Assembly (NCBI RefSeq): GCF_000981765.1
Contig: NZ_CP010975.1
Coordinates: forward strand, 1,550,001 to 1,614,000
DNA: 64,000 bases
From: Kangiella geojedonensis
Lineage (GTDB): Bacteria > Pseudomonadota > Gammaproteobacteria > Enterobacterales > Kangiellaceae
Reading direction: 5' to 3'
The translations under genes were made by a program, and so were the position numbers. The notes beneath the pieces are model-generated. The model was not told the origin of the DNA, did no database searches, and was given only the letters and a program-made list of their open reading frames with translations. Each line of letters starts with the position of its first letter. Position 1 is the first letter of the stretch. Of this stretch, positions 54,831-63,442 are shown in pieces.

Positions 54831-55223
54831 TTAAATTCGCGTAAGTGGTGTGACTGAGCTTGATGGGGTGCTTGACTGAACAGGTCGTAAAAAACCTCGC
54901 GATTGTATAATTTTACGGTTGTTACGCTCAAACTCTTCCAACTTTTGATTCCACACCAGTATTTCTCTCAGTTTATCTTTTTCAGTGAGGTTACTCGTTT
55001 CTATTTGTGAGTACTCTTGCAGTAAGCGCAAAGCTTTAATGTCTGCTCTGCGGAAAGCAGACAGATCAATAACTTTCTCTTCATTTCCAAAGAGTTGACT
55101 ATCAGAGCTACCTAAATCAAAGGACTCTGTGCTTTTGTTTCGATAAGCCCTTAGAATCAGCCAAAACAGCATTGCTGCGAACGCTGCTAACACTAAACCG
55201 TAGGCCAAAAATAGTAATGCCAT
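54831..55223 (-). CDS. Cassette B: 130-residue single-span membrane protein, unknown
   Basis: Paralog of the cassette A 130-residue protein with the same length. N-terminal helix (3-28), then VIDLSAFRRADIKALRLLQ and EYSQIETSNLTEKDKLREIL, then NQKLEEFERNNRKIIQSRGFLRPVQ and a short variable Ser/Thr/Pro tail. The linker at about 32-48 differs most from copy A. Its ATG lies inside the preceding gene (CTCAATGGCATT), so translation presumably depends on coupling. Function unknown. Confidence 0.7.
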   Translation of the reverse strand: MALLFLAYGLVLAAFAAMLFWLILRAYRNKSTESFDLGSSDSQLFGNEEKVIDLSAFRRADIKALRLLQEYSQIETSNLTEKDKLREILVWNQKLEEFERNNRKIIQSRGFLRPVQSSTPSSSVTPLTRI

Positions 55224-55713
55224 TGAGGTGTTTCCCTGCTAATAATACTAATTGTTTAAGTATGGGCGCAGCTAAAACTATTATTATGCATATATTAACT
55301 GCTGGAATTGCGTAAGCCTGTAACCCTTTAATTAAACTAAACTCGGTAAAATGTCTTTCAATAAAACGTCCAAGGTAAAATGCTATTGCTATAACGGTAA
55401 AAATACTGACAGCTAACTCTTCTTTTAAAACCTTTTTAGTTGTAACAGCTTTATAACCAACATAAAGAAGGATTAATATATCGGTAGCCATCAACGTTAC
55501 ATACCATAAGAACTTGCCGTAGTTATGTTCCATCAACCAAGGCACTAACTGCCAGTTTGCAAACTGGACAATGACCATAAACATGCAAAAACTCACCAAG
55601 CGTTTTTGCTTGGTGAGAATCAAGTGCAGAAATAAACAGCCTATTAAAGATAATGTAAAAACATTAGATATAAAGCCGTTCAAGTCCAATTCATTAACGA
55701 AATTTACAATCAA
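55117..55713 (-). CDS. Cassette B: 198-residue polytopic membrane protein, unknown
   Basis: Paralog of the cassette A 197-residue protein; about five or six hydrophobic spans and a basic C-terminal tail. The start is TTG at 55713, only 3 nt after the peptide stop, again without a usable ATG. The shared segments (FTLSL-GCL-LHL, RFIERHFTEF, LNGITIFGLRFSVSSVRS) are as in copy A, while other spans have diverged considerably. No protease, transporter or kinase motif that I know is visible. Alternatives include an exporter, processing factor or receptor for the upstream peptide, all speculative. Confidence 0.7.
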   Translation of the reverse strand: MIVNFVNELDLNGFISNVFTLSLIGCLFLHLILTKQKRLVSFCMFMVIVQFANWQLVPWLMEHNYGKFLWYVTLMATDILILLYVGYKAVTTKKVLKEELAVSIFTVIAIAFYLGRFIERHFTEFSLIKGLQAYAIPAVNICIIIVLAAPILKQLVLLAGKHLNGITIFGLRFSVSSVRSNAVLADSKGLSKQKHRVL

Positions 55714-55716
55714 ATA

Positions 55717-55875
55717 CTAATCTCTCTTTGTTTTATCGGGATCCTCTTCAGGCTCTCCACCCGTCCCGCCTGTGTATACTTCAAGTGCAACTTCCTTGGG
55801 ATCAAACAAAGGTTGTTGGATTTCTTGAGGCTGTACCATAGATAAATAGCAGATCATTGCGATAGATTCAAACAT
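55717..55875 (-). CDS. Cassette B: 52-residue peptide with Gly-rich acidic tail
   Basis: Same length and start as the cassette A peptide: MFESIAMICYLSMVQPQ, then EIQQPLFDPKEVALEVYTG, GTGGEPEEDP and a charged end KTKRD. AGAGGAA precedes the ATG at the same spacing. Compared with copy A, the tail has many synonymous changes and a few conservative ones (Glu/Asp, Arg/Lys), while the Gly-rich to PEEDP stretch is kept. It forms the first gene of a compact cassette with the 198- and 130-residue proteins. Confidence 0.72.
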   Translation of the reverse strand: MFESIAMICYLSMVQPQEIQQPLFDPKEVALEVYTGGTGGEPEEDPDKTKRD

Positions 55876-56068
55876 AATTAAATTCCTCTAACAGTAGTTA
55901 TTAATAATAAAATAGGATATAAAACAAAATAAATAATGGATAACGAAATACGCATCCGCCGAGAAGTTACCATAACTAATTGTTTTTAAACGATATTATT
56001 ATTGTAAAGAACCAGTGTTATGGGTTTTCTTGTATAAATATTAATCAATATAGGTTAATAAAAACGTG

Positions 56069-56083
56069 ATGTAAATTTTACAT
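56069..56083. promoter_or_regulatory. Perfect palindrome between cassette B and the rhombosortase gene
   Basis: Identical copy of ATGTAAATTTTACAT seen at 54619-54633. It is 17 bp from the rhombosortase ATG on one side and about 194 bp from the peptide start on the other, so it may affect both divergent genes. Confidence 0.65.
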
Positions 56084-56099
56084 TTGATAAATATTACTT

Positions 56100-56723
56100 A
56101 TGTTTAACACTTTGAAAAAATATGCTATCCCTTTGATTTTAAGTCATATTTGCATTATTCTCATATTTGCATTACCCAAGCCAGATTTATGGATGGCTTA
56201 TGACCGTAGAGCGATCAGTGATGGAGAACTGTGGCGCTTTCTCACTCCGAACTTTGTTCACCTAGGCGTATGGCACACAACCCTTAACTTAGCTGGTTTA
56301 TGGTTCACTATGTTGCTATTCATAAACTTACTAAAGAATATCGATTGGCTGGCTTGGTTTGCAATTCTATTTGTTGGGAATATTGTTGGCCTGCACTTGT
56401 GGGTCCCCTCTCTTGACCATTACGTCGGTATGTCTGGTGCACTTTACGGTCTAATCGCAGCAGCGGCTATCGCAGAGTTTAGACTTGGTGTCAAACTCAG
56501 CGGCCTTCTACTACTCATTGTAGGGCTTAAAATATTTATGCCGCAACTAGTGGGCGTGGAAACAAGTTATAACGAATGGCTCGGCGGCAATGTTATCGAG
56601 GAAGCCCATATTATAGGATTCATACAAGGGCTTATTCTAGGCTTAATCTGGCCTAAGAGTCGACTGAGTGAACCCAAATCGCTCAAGGCCCGATCTAGTA
56701 TGAAAGTAGAAGGTACTAAATAG
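56100..56723 (+). CDS. rrtA: Rhombosortase-type rhomboid intramembrane serine protease
   Basis: 207 residues with about six spans. The catalytic Ser112 is in YVGMSGALYGLIAA (GxSG) and His170 in EEAHIIGFIQGLILG. DGELWRFLTPNFVHLGVWHTTLNLAGLW is the conserved N-terminal rhomboid segment. The short length and Trp/His pattern resemble rhombosortases, which process GlyGly-CTERM proteins in marine gammaproteobacteria; ordinary GlpG-type rhomboids are larger. No GlyGly-CTERM substrate is visible in this window. No good Shine-Dalgarno precedes the ATG. The end overlaps the convergent ComEA-like gene by 8 bp. Confidence 0.85.
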   Translation: MFNTLKKYAIPLILSHICIILIFALPKPDLWMAYDRRAISDGELWRFLTPNFVHLGVWHTTLNLAGLWFTMLLFINLLKNIDWLAWFAILFVGNIVGLHLWVPSLDHYVGMSGALYGLIAAAAIAEFRLGVKLSGLLLLIVGLKIFMPQLVGVETSYNEWLGGNVIEEAHIIGFIQGLILGLIWPKSRLSEPKSLKARSSMKVEGTK

Positions 56724-57021
56724 TGAGCTTGGCTCGATTCTTTTGTAACGTTTTAGAGCCAATACCTTTTACTGCTGTTAACTCATCGATGGACTTGAAA
56801 GGCCCAAACTTTTTACGGTACTCAATAATCGCCTCAGCCTTTTTTAAGCCAACACCTTTCATTACGGCCGCTAGCTGACTAGTCGTCGCTGTGTTTATGT
56901 TGACTTGTGAAAGCTTTTGTTGGCTTTGGGTTGTGGAAGGTCTTTCTACTTTATCTTTAGCTTGTACGGCTTGACCCAAGAAGCAAGTTAGTACCATTGC
57001 GAGAGTTGCAAACAACTTCAT
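56716..57021 (-). CDS. ComEA-like helix-hairpin-helix protein
   Basis: 101 residues. A signal peptide (KLFATLAMVLTCFLGQAVQA) precedes a linker and a pair of helix-hairpin-helix motifs, VNINTATTSQLAAVMKGVGLKKAEAIIEYRKKFGPFKSIDELTAVKGIGSKTLQKNRAKL. Such periplasmic proteins bind DNA and, as ComEA, pull it in during natural transformation. The gene is single; other competence genes are not in this window. Confidence 0.9.
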   Translation of the reverse strand: MKLFATLAMVLTCFLGQAVQAKDKVERPSTTQSQQKLSQVNINTATTSQLAAVMKGVGLKKAEAIIEYRKKFGPFKSIDELTAVKGIGSKTLQKNRAKLTI

Positions 57022-57095
57022 GAATAATCTCCTTATTAATTTCCCTATACGGCATCATTGCCGGCAGAAAGGAGATTAAATCATGACAATATCAG

Positions 57096-57797
57096 TTACA
57101 AGTGGCTTACGAGAGAATCAGAAATATCGCACAAAGCTTGGTAGGGATCTGGAGCTTGTGTGATCGGTCGCCCTATCACTAGAAAATCGGAACCGGCTTC
57201 TAGCGCCTGCTGAGGAGTCATAATTCTGCTCTGATCTCCCTTGTCGCTTCCTGCTGGGCGAATACCTGGCGTTACGAGCTGGAAATCTTTACCGCACTGT
57301 TGCTTAAGCTGCTTGGCTTCCCAGGACGAACATACCACACCATCAAGACCAGACTCTTGCGTGATTTGAGCAAGGTGACTCACTTGCTCAGCGAGGTTTC
57401 GCTGATATCCTAGCTCGCTAAACACTTGGGCATTCATACTGGTTAGCATGGTGACAGCAATGAGTAGCGGTGGATTGTCCGTTTCATGAAGCGCTTGTTT
57501 CGCTTTCACCATCATTTCGCGACCACCAGAAGCGTGGACATTAATCATCCACACACCTAAAGCGGCAGCAGCCTTACAAGCTTTTGCAACTGTATTGGGT
57601 ATATCATGAAATTTTAAGTCTAAAAACACATTGTAGCCTTTGCCAACCAGCTCCTTCACAAAGCCTGGGCCAAACAAGGTAAACATCTCTTTACCGACTT
57701 TTAAGCCACACAGTTTTGGGTTCAATTGTTCAACTAATGCTAATGCTTTATTTTTATCGTTGTAGTCAAGAGCAACTAAGATCTTTGGTTCAGACAT
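57096..57797 (-). CDS. pyrF: Orotidine 5'-phosphate decarboxylase
   Basis: 233 residues. Last step of UMP synthesis. [27 protein letters not shown] and the catalytic [16 protein letters not shown] (Asp-Lys pair and Asp) are present, with [11 protein letters not shown] and [24 protein letters not shown] at the phosphate site. It follows lapB by 17 nt, the order found in many gammaproteobacteria. Confidence 0.96.
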   Translation of the reverse strand: MSEPKILVALDYNDKNKALALVEQLNPKLCGLKVGKEMFTLFGPGFVKELVGKGYNVFLDLKFHDIPNTVAKACKAAAALGVWMINVHASGGREMMVKAKQALHETDNPPLLIAVTMLTSMNAQVFSELGYQRNLAEQVSHLAQITQESGLDGVVCSSWEAKQLKQQCGKDFQLVTPGIRPAGSDKGDQSRIMTPQQALEAGSDFLVIGRPITQAPDPYQALCDISDSLVSHL

Positions 57798-57814
57798 ACT
57801 TTACCTATCTAACG

Positions 57815-58984
57815 TTATTCGCCTTCTATGCCTTTTATCGGCTTTACCGAGCTCCACTCTTTACAACTCGGACACTGCCAATAAATGGCTTTTGTTTCGA
57901 ACCCACAATTATGGCATGCATAACGAGGTTTTTTAGAAATCAGCTTTTCGACAATATCATCAAGTAGCTGTAAACTCGGTTTCGCAGAATCTTGAGCATG
58001 CTCAATGTGAAGCGTAATGAGCCTTTGCAAGCCCTTTAATGAAGGACGTTCCTTCAAAAAATTGCCAATCAGTTCTGCCGCTGCACGATCATCTTTCTCA
58101 GCTTGTATAATTTTGGAAAGTTCCACCAACACAGACACTCCAGCTCCAGCGTCTAAGCTTTTATTCAGAAAGCTCCGGTAACCTGAATTGTCTTTAATGT
58201 TGCTATAAGCTTCAGCAATATTGGGAAGCGCTTCAGGTAGAAAAGCGATGTCTTGCTGCAAGATTCGTTGATATGACTTTATCGCCTGCTTGTAACTTTT
58301 TTGCTGTAAATGAATATCGCCTTGCAACAAGCTAGCTCTGACAGAGTCAGGATTGATGGTTAATGCTTTTTTGACGTTTGATAATGCCGCTTTAATATCG
58401 CCGTCTTGTCGCTTCTGGGCAGCAAGTTCACAATAAAAGTGTGCAATTGGCTTGCTTTGCTCAACGCCTAGACTGGACTGTAGTTCCTCAGCAATTTTGG
58501 TAGCATCATCCCAGTCACGGGTTAACTGATGAATATTAAGCAGCTGAACCAGCGACTCATTTTTATGGACAGGATCGCTTAACAGCTCTTTAAAAAGCTT
58601 TTCTGAGCGGTCATACATCCCAACAGCATTGTAATCTAACCCTAACTGAAACAAGGCAGAGTTACGATCCCTTGATGATAACTGTGGGCGGGCAATAAGG
58701 TTCTGGTGCAACCGAATAGAACGGTCGACTTCACCACGTTTTCTGAATAAATTCCCGAGCGCTAAATGCGTCTCTACGGTATCCGTGTCAACTTTGAGCA
58801 AGTCTATAAACGTATCAACCGCTTTGTCAGGTTGCTCATTGAGTAGGTAGTTTAAGCCTTTAATATAGTCACTGGATAAACGATTATCCTGCTTGCCTTT
58901 TCGGTGCTTACGGCCCATCAAAAAACCAGACAAGGCAGCAAGGGGTAATAACGCTAAGACCCCATACAGTAACCACTGATTCAT
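57815..58984 (-). CDS. lapB: Lipopolysaccharide assembly protein B (YciM)
   Basis: 389 residues, the same as E. coli. An N-terminal membrane helix (3-22) is followed by about nine TPR repeats (LNYLLNEQPDKAVDTFIDLLK, ETHLALGNLFRKRGEVDRSIRLHQNLI and others) and a C-terminal rubredoxin-like zinc site YACHNCGFETKAIYWQCPSCKEW. LapB adapts FtsH to degrade LpxC, tuning LPS synthesis. It starts immediately after the lapA stop. Confidence 0.95.
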   Translation of the reverse strand: MNQWLLYGVLALLPLAALSGFLMGRKHRKGKQDNRLSSDYIKGLNYLLNEQPDKAVDTFIDLLKVDTDTVETHLALGNLFRKRGEVDRSIRLHQNLIARPQLSSRDRNSALFQLGLDYNAVGMYDRSEKLFKELLSDPVHKNESLVQLLNIHQLTRDWDDATKIAEELQSSLGVEQSKPIAHFYCELAAQKRQDGDIKAALSNVKKALTINPDSVRASLLQGDIHLQQKSYKQAIKSYQRILQQDIAFLPEALPNIAEAYSNIKDNSGYRSFLNKSLDAGAGVSVLVELSKIIQAEKDDRAAAELIGNFLKERPSLKGLQRLITLHIEHAQDSAKPSLQLLDDIVEKLISKKPRYACHNCGFETKAIYWQCPSCKEWSSVKPIKGIEGE

Positions 58985-59284
58985 CTAAAATGGATCCTTA
59001 GCTGATACTGATTGCTGACGTAACTGATGAAGCTCTTTTTCGACTTTGTTGAGTTGCTTTTTAGCTCGATTAAGACGGTGGCGATACTTATAGAGCGCAA
59101 ACGCCATCCCTAAAACGCCTAATACCAGACCGCAAAGCCCAGCCCAAAACACAACTAAAGAAAGTGGTAGCTCGGTTGAGCCAAAGAGGTAGTCGACAGT
59201 CGTGACCTGATCATTATTTAAAGCAAACACAGTGCTCATGACCAACACAACCACAAAAAGTAAAATGGCAATTATCTTACGCAC
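58985..59284 (-). CDS. lapA: Lipopolysaccharide assembly protein A
   Basis: 99 residues with two membrane spans (about 4-24 and 42-64) and a C-terminal coiled coil (YRHRLNRAKKQLNKVEKELHQLR). NNDQVTTVDYLFGSTELPLSLVVFWAGLCGLVLG is typical of the DUF1049/LapA family. It is co-transcribed with lapB, which begins without a gap. Confidence 0.93.
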   Translation of the reverse strand: MRKIIAILLFVVVLVMSTVFALNNDQVTTVDYLFGSTELPLSLVVFWAGLCGLVLGVLGMAFALYKYRHRLNRAKKQLNKVEKELHQLRQQSVSAKDPF

Positions 59285-59355
59285 ACTCGCTCCAAGCTGT
59301 TCGTTTCGACTATTCGTACCCTTTCAAGTGTACAAACAGCATCTAGAGTGGATTT

Positions 59356-59658
59356 CTAAGGCTTAATAGGTTCATCTTTGCCTGCATCAACCCTTTCGCG
59401 CAATTCCTTGCCAGGTTTGAAATGCGGGACATGCTTACCATGCAGTGTCACTGATTCACCAGTTTTAGGATTTCTTCCAACGCGAGGTGCGCGATAGTGA
59501 AGCGAGAAGCTTCCAAAGCCACGAATTTCGATTCGACCACCATCAGATAAAGTCTCAGACATTTGGTCAATTAAAGACTTTACTACTAGCTCAACATCAC
59601 GAACCGACAATTGAGGGTTTTTATCCACTAGACACTCAATCAATTGCGATTTTGTCAT
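59356..59658 (-). CDS. ihfB: Integration host factor subunit beta
   Basis: 100 residues of the HU/IHF family. [68 protein letters not shown] covers the dimer helices and the beta arm with the DNA-intercalating Pro in GRNPKTGE. The extra C-terminal Glu/Asp-Lys residues are normal variation. It follows rpsA, as in E. coli, with a terminator between. Confidence 0.96.
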   Translation of the reverse strand: MTKSQLIECLVDKNPQLSVRDVELVVKSLIDQMSETLSDGGRIEIRGFGSFSLHYRAPRVGRNPKTGESVTLHGKHVPHFKPGKELRERVDAGKDEPIKP

Positions 59659-59774
59659 TGGTCTAGACCTCCATTTAATTGAATACCCAATAGTATGGGG
59701 TATTTCAAAGTAAAAATCACCTAACTATTTTAATTATATGGTATTTTTTACAAATTACCAAAAAACCCCACCTC

Positions 59775-59802
59775 AAAAAAAAGCCCAGCTACTGCTGGGC
59801 TT
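59775..59802 (-). terminator. Rho-independent terminator after rpsA
   Basis: On the minus strand AAGCCCAGC, loop AGTA, GCTGGGCTT and a T-run of eight form a 9-bp stem about 30 nt past the rpsA stop. ihfB beyond it therefore needs its own promoter or read-through. Confidence 0.9.
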
Positions 59803-59832
59803 TTATGATTTTAAGAAAAATCAGTGGTGTGA

Positions 59833-61509
59833 TTATTCGTCATCACCTAACTGTTCTTTCAATAAATCACCTAGAGTCGCTGGAGAATTAGAACCTTTCT
59901 CGTTGCTGAACTCTTTAATTGCTTCTGCTTCTTCAGCCGCGTCCTTCGCTTTAATAGACAAGGTCAAATTGCGGTTTTTCTTGTCTACGCCAACGAATTT
60001 AGCTTCGATGTCGTCACCAACACTCAAGTGCTTGCTAGCATCTTCGATACGCTCAGGAGCGATATCTGAAGCGCGAACATAACCTTCGATGTTCTCAGCC
60101 AACTCTACCGTTGCGCCTTTAGCGTCAACATCAGTTACTTTACCAGTAACCACAGAACCTTTTGGATGCTCGCTTAAGTACTCAGCAAATGGATCTGAAT
60201 CTACTTGCTTAATACCTAGAGAGATACGCTCACGCTCTGCATCTACTGACAACACAACAGCTTCAACTTCGTCGCCTTTCTTAAAGTCACGTACCGCTTC
60301 TTCGCCAGAAACAGTCCATGAAATATCAGAAAGATGTACAAGACCGTCGATACCGCCATCAAGACCGATGAAGATACCGAAATCAGTGATAGACTTGATT
60401 TTGCCAGTCACTTTGTCGTTCTTGTTGTGAGTTGCAGCGAATTCGTTCCAAGGGTTAGGCACACATTGCTTAATACCAAGAGAAATACGACGACGCTCTT
60501 CATCAATATCAAGAACCATAACTTCAACTTCATCACCCAAGTTAACCACTTTAGATGGGTGGATGTTTTTGTTAGTCCAATCCATTTCAGAAACGTGTAC
60601 AAGACCTTCAACACCGTCTTCGATTTCGACGAAACAACCGTAATCAGTAAGGTTAGTTACACGACCTTGTAGACGTGCGCCTTCTGGGTAACGATCGTTG
60701 ATATCAACCCAAGGATCAGAGCCAAGTTGCTTGATACCTAGAGATACACGGTTACGCTCGCGGTCAAACTTCAATACTTTAACGTCGATTTCGTCGCCAA
60801 CTTGTACCACTTCGCTTGGGTGCTTAATACGCTTCCACGCCATATCTGTGATATGTAGAAGACCGTCAACACCACCCAAATCAACGAATGCACCGTAATC
60901 AGTAAGGTTCTTAACGATACCTTTAAGCTCTGAACCTTCCTCAAGGTTAGCCAGAAGCTCTTCACGCTCAGCACTGTTTTCAGACTCGATAACAGCACGA
61001 CGAGAAACCACTACGTTGTTACGTTTTTGGTCAAGTTTGATAACTTTAAACTCAAGATCAACACCTTCAAGGTGTGATGTATCACGAACAGGACGAACGT
61101 CAACCAAAGAACCAGGAAGGAAAGCACGAATTGACTTAACTTCAACAGTGAAACCACCTTTAACTTTACCAGTGATAACACCTGTAACTGTTTCATCTGC
61201 TTCATGTGCAGCTTCAAGCACACCCCAAGCAGCGATACGCTTAGCACGCTCACGAGATAAACGAGTTTCACCGAAACCGTCTTCTACTGCGTCTAATGCA
61301 ACTTCAACTTCGTCGCCTACGTTAACTTCTAGCTCACCCTTGTCGCTCATGAATTGGCTACGTGGGATAACGCCTTCTGACTTTAGGCCAGCGTTAACTA
61401 CAACAACTTCATTATCAATATCAACAACCGTACCGGTGATGATGGCGCCTGGACGCATTTCTACGTTTTGTAGGCTCTGTTCAAATAGTTCTGCGAAATT
61501 CTCGCTCAT
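59833..61509 (-). CDS. rpsA: 30S ribosomal protein S1
   Basis: 558 residues with six S1 RNA-binding repeats. [23 protein letters not shown] begins repeat 1 and repeats 3-6 show the [62 protein letters not shown] and [23 protein letters not shown] patterns. It anchors mRNA to the 30S subunit. A leader of about 130 nt separates it from cmk, where autoregulation by S1 is known in E. coli; I cannot show that here. Confidence 0.97.
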   Translation of the reverse strand: MSENFAELFEQSLQNVEMRPGAIITGTVVDIDNEVVVVNAGLKSEGVIPRSQFMSDKGELEVNVGDEVEVALDAVEDGFGETRLSRERAKRIAAWGVLEAAHEADETVTGVITGKVKGGFTVEVKSIRAFLPGSLVDVRPVRDTSHLEGVDLEFKVIKLDQKRNNVVVSRRAVIESENSAEREELLANLEEGSELKGIVKNLTDYGAFVDLGGVDGLLHITDMAWKRIKHPSEVVQVGDEIDVKVLKFDRERNRVSLGIKQLGSDPWVDINDRYPEGARLQGRVTNLTDYGCFVEIEDGVEGLVHVSEMDWTNKNIHPSKVVNLGDEVEVMVLDIDEERRRISLGIKQCVPNPWNEFAATHNKNDKVTGKIKSITDFGIFIGLDGGIDGLVHLSDISWTVSGEEAVRDFKKGDEVEAVVLSVDAERERISLGIKQVDSDPFAEYLSEHPKGSVVTGKVTDVDAKGATVELAENIEGYVRASDIAPERIEDASKHLSVGDDIEAKFVGVDKKNRNLTLSIKAKDAAEEAEAIKEFSNEKGSNSPATLGDLLKEQLGDDE

Positions 61510-61642
61510 TCGTTAGTACCTGATACACCCTGCTAAGATATTCTTAGACAGAGACTTAGTTAAAATCACCATGCGACGATCCCGTTGCCATGGGTCAATG
61601 AGTTTTATCGATTCATCATCCATGCGAATCAACTTTTCCAAT

Positions 61643-62335
61643 TTAATGCCCAGAAAAACCTATAAAATCAAGGATTTGCTGAACCACTTCATCAATCGTT
61701 AAATTTGAGCTATCAATAACAACAGCACCCTCTGCTGGCACCAATGGGGCCACAGTACGAGTGCGATCACGCTCATCTCTATCGATGATGCTTTTTAGAA
61801 GGTGCGAAATGTTAGCATCAACGCCCTTTTCGATCAACTGTTTGTGGCGTCTTTCTGCCCGTATTTCGGGGCTTGCAGTCAAAAACACCTTATGTTCAGC
61901 ATCAGGGAAAACCACCGTTCCCATGTCGCGACCATCCGCAACTAAACCTGGCTCCTGTCTGAACTGTTTTTGACGAACCAATAAAGCCTCTCGAACTTCG
62001 GGAATCGCTGCAACTTGTGAAGCCATCGCACTGGTTTCATCTAACCGTAGCTGAACACCAACGTCTTCACCCTTCAACAACACTTTCTGCTCGCCATCAA
62101 CTTGTGGCTCAAACACCACATCAAGTGCTAATGCGGCCTTGGAGACTGCGTCAACATCCGTGATATCAATATTATTCTTTATCACTGATAAGGCGGTTAA
62201 GCGATACAGCGCTCCACTATCGAGTAAGTGGTAACCGAGTTTGGTTGCCACAATTTGGCTAATGGTTCCTTTACCGGAACCACTAGGACCATCGACAGTG
62301 ATGACCGGTGCACTGACTATAGTATCGTTACTCAT
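61643..62335 (-). CDS. cmk: Cytidylate kinase
   Basis: 230 residues. Phosphorylates CMP and dCMP. VITVDGPSGSGKGTISQIVATKLGYHLLDSGALYRLTAL is the P-loop and substrate region; VADGRDMGTVVFPDAEHKVFLTASPEIRAERRHKQL and IIDRDERDRTRTVAPLVPA complete the CMP-specific lid. It lies 6 nt after hisC and before rpsA, the usual gammaproteobacterial order without aroA here. CMP released from CMP-pseudaminate use would feed back through it. Confidence 0.97.
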   Translation of the reverse strand: MSNDTIVSAPVITVDGPSGSGKGTISQIVATKLGYHLLDSGALYRLTALSVIKNNIDITDVDAVSKAALALDVVFEPQVDGEQKVLLKGEDVGVQLRLDETSAMASQVAAIPEVREALLVRQKQFRQEPGLVADGRDMGTVVFPDAEHKVFLTASPEIRAERRHKQLIEKGVDANISHLLKSIIDRDERDRTRTVAPLVPAEGAVVIDSSNLTIDEVVQQILDFIGFSGH

Positions 62336-62341
62336 GCCAGC

Positions 62342-63442
62342 CTACTTCGTCATCTCACGTAAGACGCGAATAAACTTAGCATTTTCTTCCTCTAAGCCGA
62401 TACTGACGCGTAAATGATTGGGCATCTCATAGTTAGCCACAGGACGAACAATGACGCCCTGCTCCAACATGTGCTGGTAAATTGGGCCAGCTGGCTTGCC
62501 CATATCCACAGTAATAAAGTTTGTTACTGATGGAATATAGTCATAGCTAAGCTCTTTAAAGACCGCTTCGAGTTGCTCCATGCCAGCTTTATTAACCTCT
62601 AAAGCACGCTGAAGATACTCGCGGTCATCCAATACTGCTTCTGCCGCGGCCAAAGCTAAAGAGTTCATATTGAACGGTTGGCGTGGGCGATTAATCAAAC
62701 CAGTAATTTCTTCATTCGCGACCGCATAACCGGCGCGAACACCTGCTAAACCATAAGCCTTTGAGAAAGTCCGAGTGACGATTAAGTTTGGATAATCTTT
62801 GATCCAAGGAATCGTTTGTGGATAGTCTTTATCTTCAACGTACTCATAATAGGCTTCGTCCAAGATAACCAAAACGTCTTCAGGCACTTTGTCCATAAAA
62901 GCTTTCAGCTCGTCAGACTTAACCCACGTTCCCGTTGGGTTGTTCGGATTCGCGATAAATATCATGCGCGTATTCGGTGTAATTGCCTCAGCCGTTGCCT
63001 CTAAATCATGTCCCCAGTCTTTCGCTGGAATTACAACTTTCTTAGCACCGATGGCCTGCGTGACAATCGGGTAAACCACGAAAGCGTGTTGTGAAAAGAT
63101 CACTTCATGCTCAGGCGCCACAAATACGCGTGCGATAAGCTCTAAAACGTCGTTAGAACCATTACCCAGCGTGATTTGGTTTATATCAACACCAACACGT
63201 TCAGCGATTTTAGCCTTAAGATAATAGCCGTTAGCGTCAGGATAGCGCGCTAATTCAGAAAACTTCTTTTCCATTGCAGCTTGTGCTTTCGGGCTAATAC
63301 CGATTGGATTTTCATTACTCGCCAACTTCACAATGTTGGTAATCCCTAGCTCTCTTTCTAGCTCAGAAATAGGTTTACCTGGTTGGTATGGATGCAGCTC
63401 TTGCACCCCAGGATTCGCTAACTGTATAAAATCACAACTCAT
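62342..63442 (-). CDS. hisC: Histidinol-phosphate aminotransferase
   Basis: 366 residues. LANPGVQELHPYQPGKPISELERELG is the HisC N-terminus. ASNENPIGISPKA, LGNGSNDVLELIARV, IANPNNPTG, VILDEAYYEYV and the PLP Lys in TRTFSKAYGLAGVRAGYA follow. In this gene order (hisC-cmk-rpsA) the protein is usually the HisC2 paralog, which can also act in Phe/Tyr synthesis. No other his genes are adjacent. Confidence 0.94.
   Translation of the reverse strand: MSCDFIQLANPGVQELHPYQPGKPISELERELGITNIVKLASNENPIGISPKAQAAMEKKFSELARYPDANGYYLKAKIAERVGVDINQITLGNGSNDVLELIARVFVAPEHEVIFSQHAFVVYPIVTQAIGAKKVVIPAKDWGHDLEATAEAITPNTRMIFIANPNNPTGTWVKSDELKAFMDKVPEDVLVILDEAYYEYVEDKDYPQTIPWIKDYPNLIVTRTFSKAYGLAGVRAGYAVANEEITGLINRPRQPFNMNSLALAAAEAVLDDREYLQRALEVNKAGMEQLEAVFKELSYDYIPSVTNFITVDMGKPAGPIYQHMLEQGVIVRPVANYEMPNHLRVSIGLEEENAKFIRVLREMTK

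Noticed and set aside
54269..55875. Class II bacteriocin with a double-glycine leader
   Set aside because: The Gly-rich stretch is followed by a very acidic charged tail with no mature peptide of normal length, and no ABC peptidase exporter is adjacent.
53226..55875. Insertion sequence or composite transposon explaining the duplication
   Set aside because: No transposase, terminal inverted repeats or target-site duplications are visible around the copies.
53226..56083. agr-type quorum-sensing system (AgrB/AgrD)
   Set aside because: The size classes fit, but I see no conserved His and Cys arrangement of AgrB, no cyclisation Cys context in the peptide, and no AgrC/AgrA neighbours.
60334..61516. 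Plus-strand ORFs across rpsA
   Set aside because: They are shadows of the repeated S1 domain codons; they have no ribosome binding sites and no coherent protein features.
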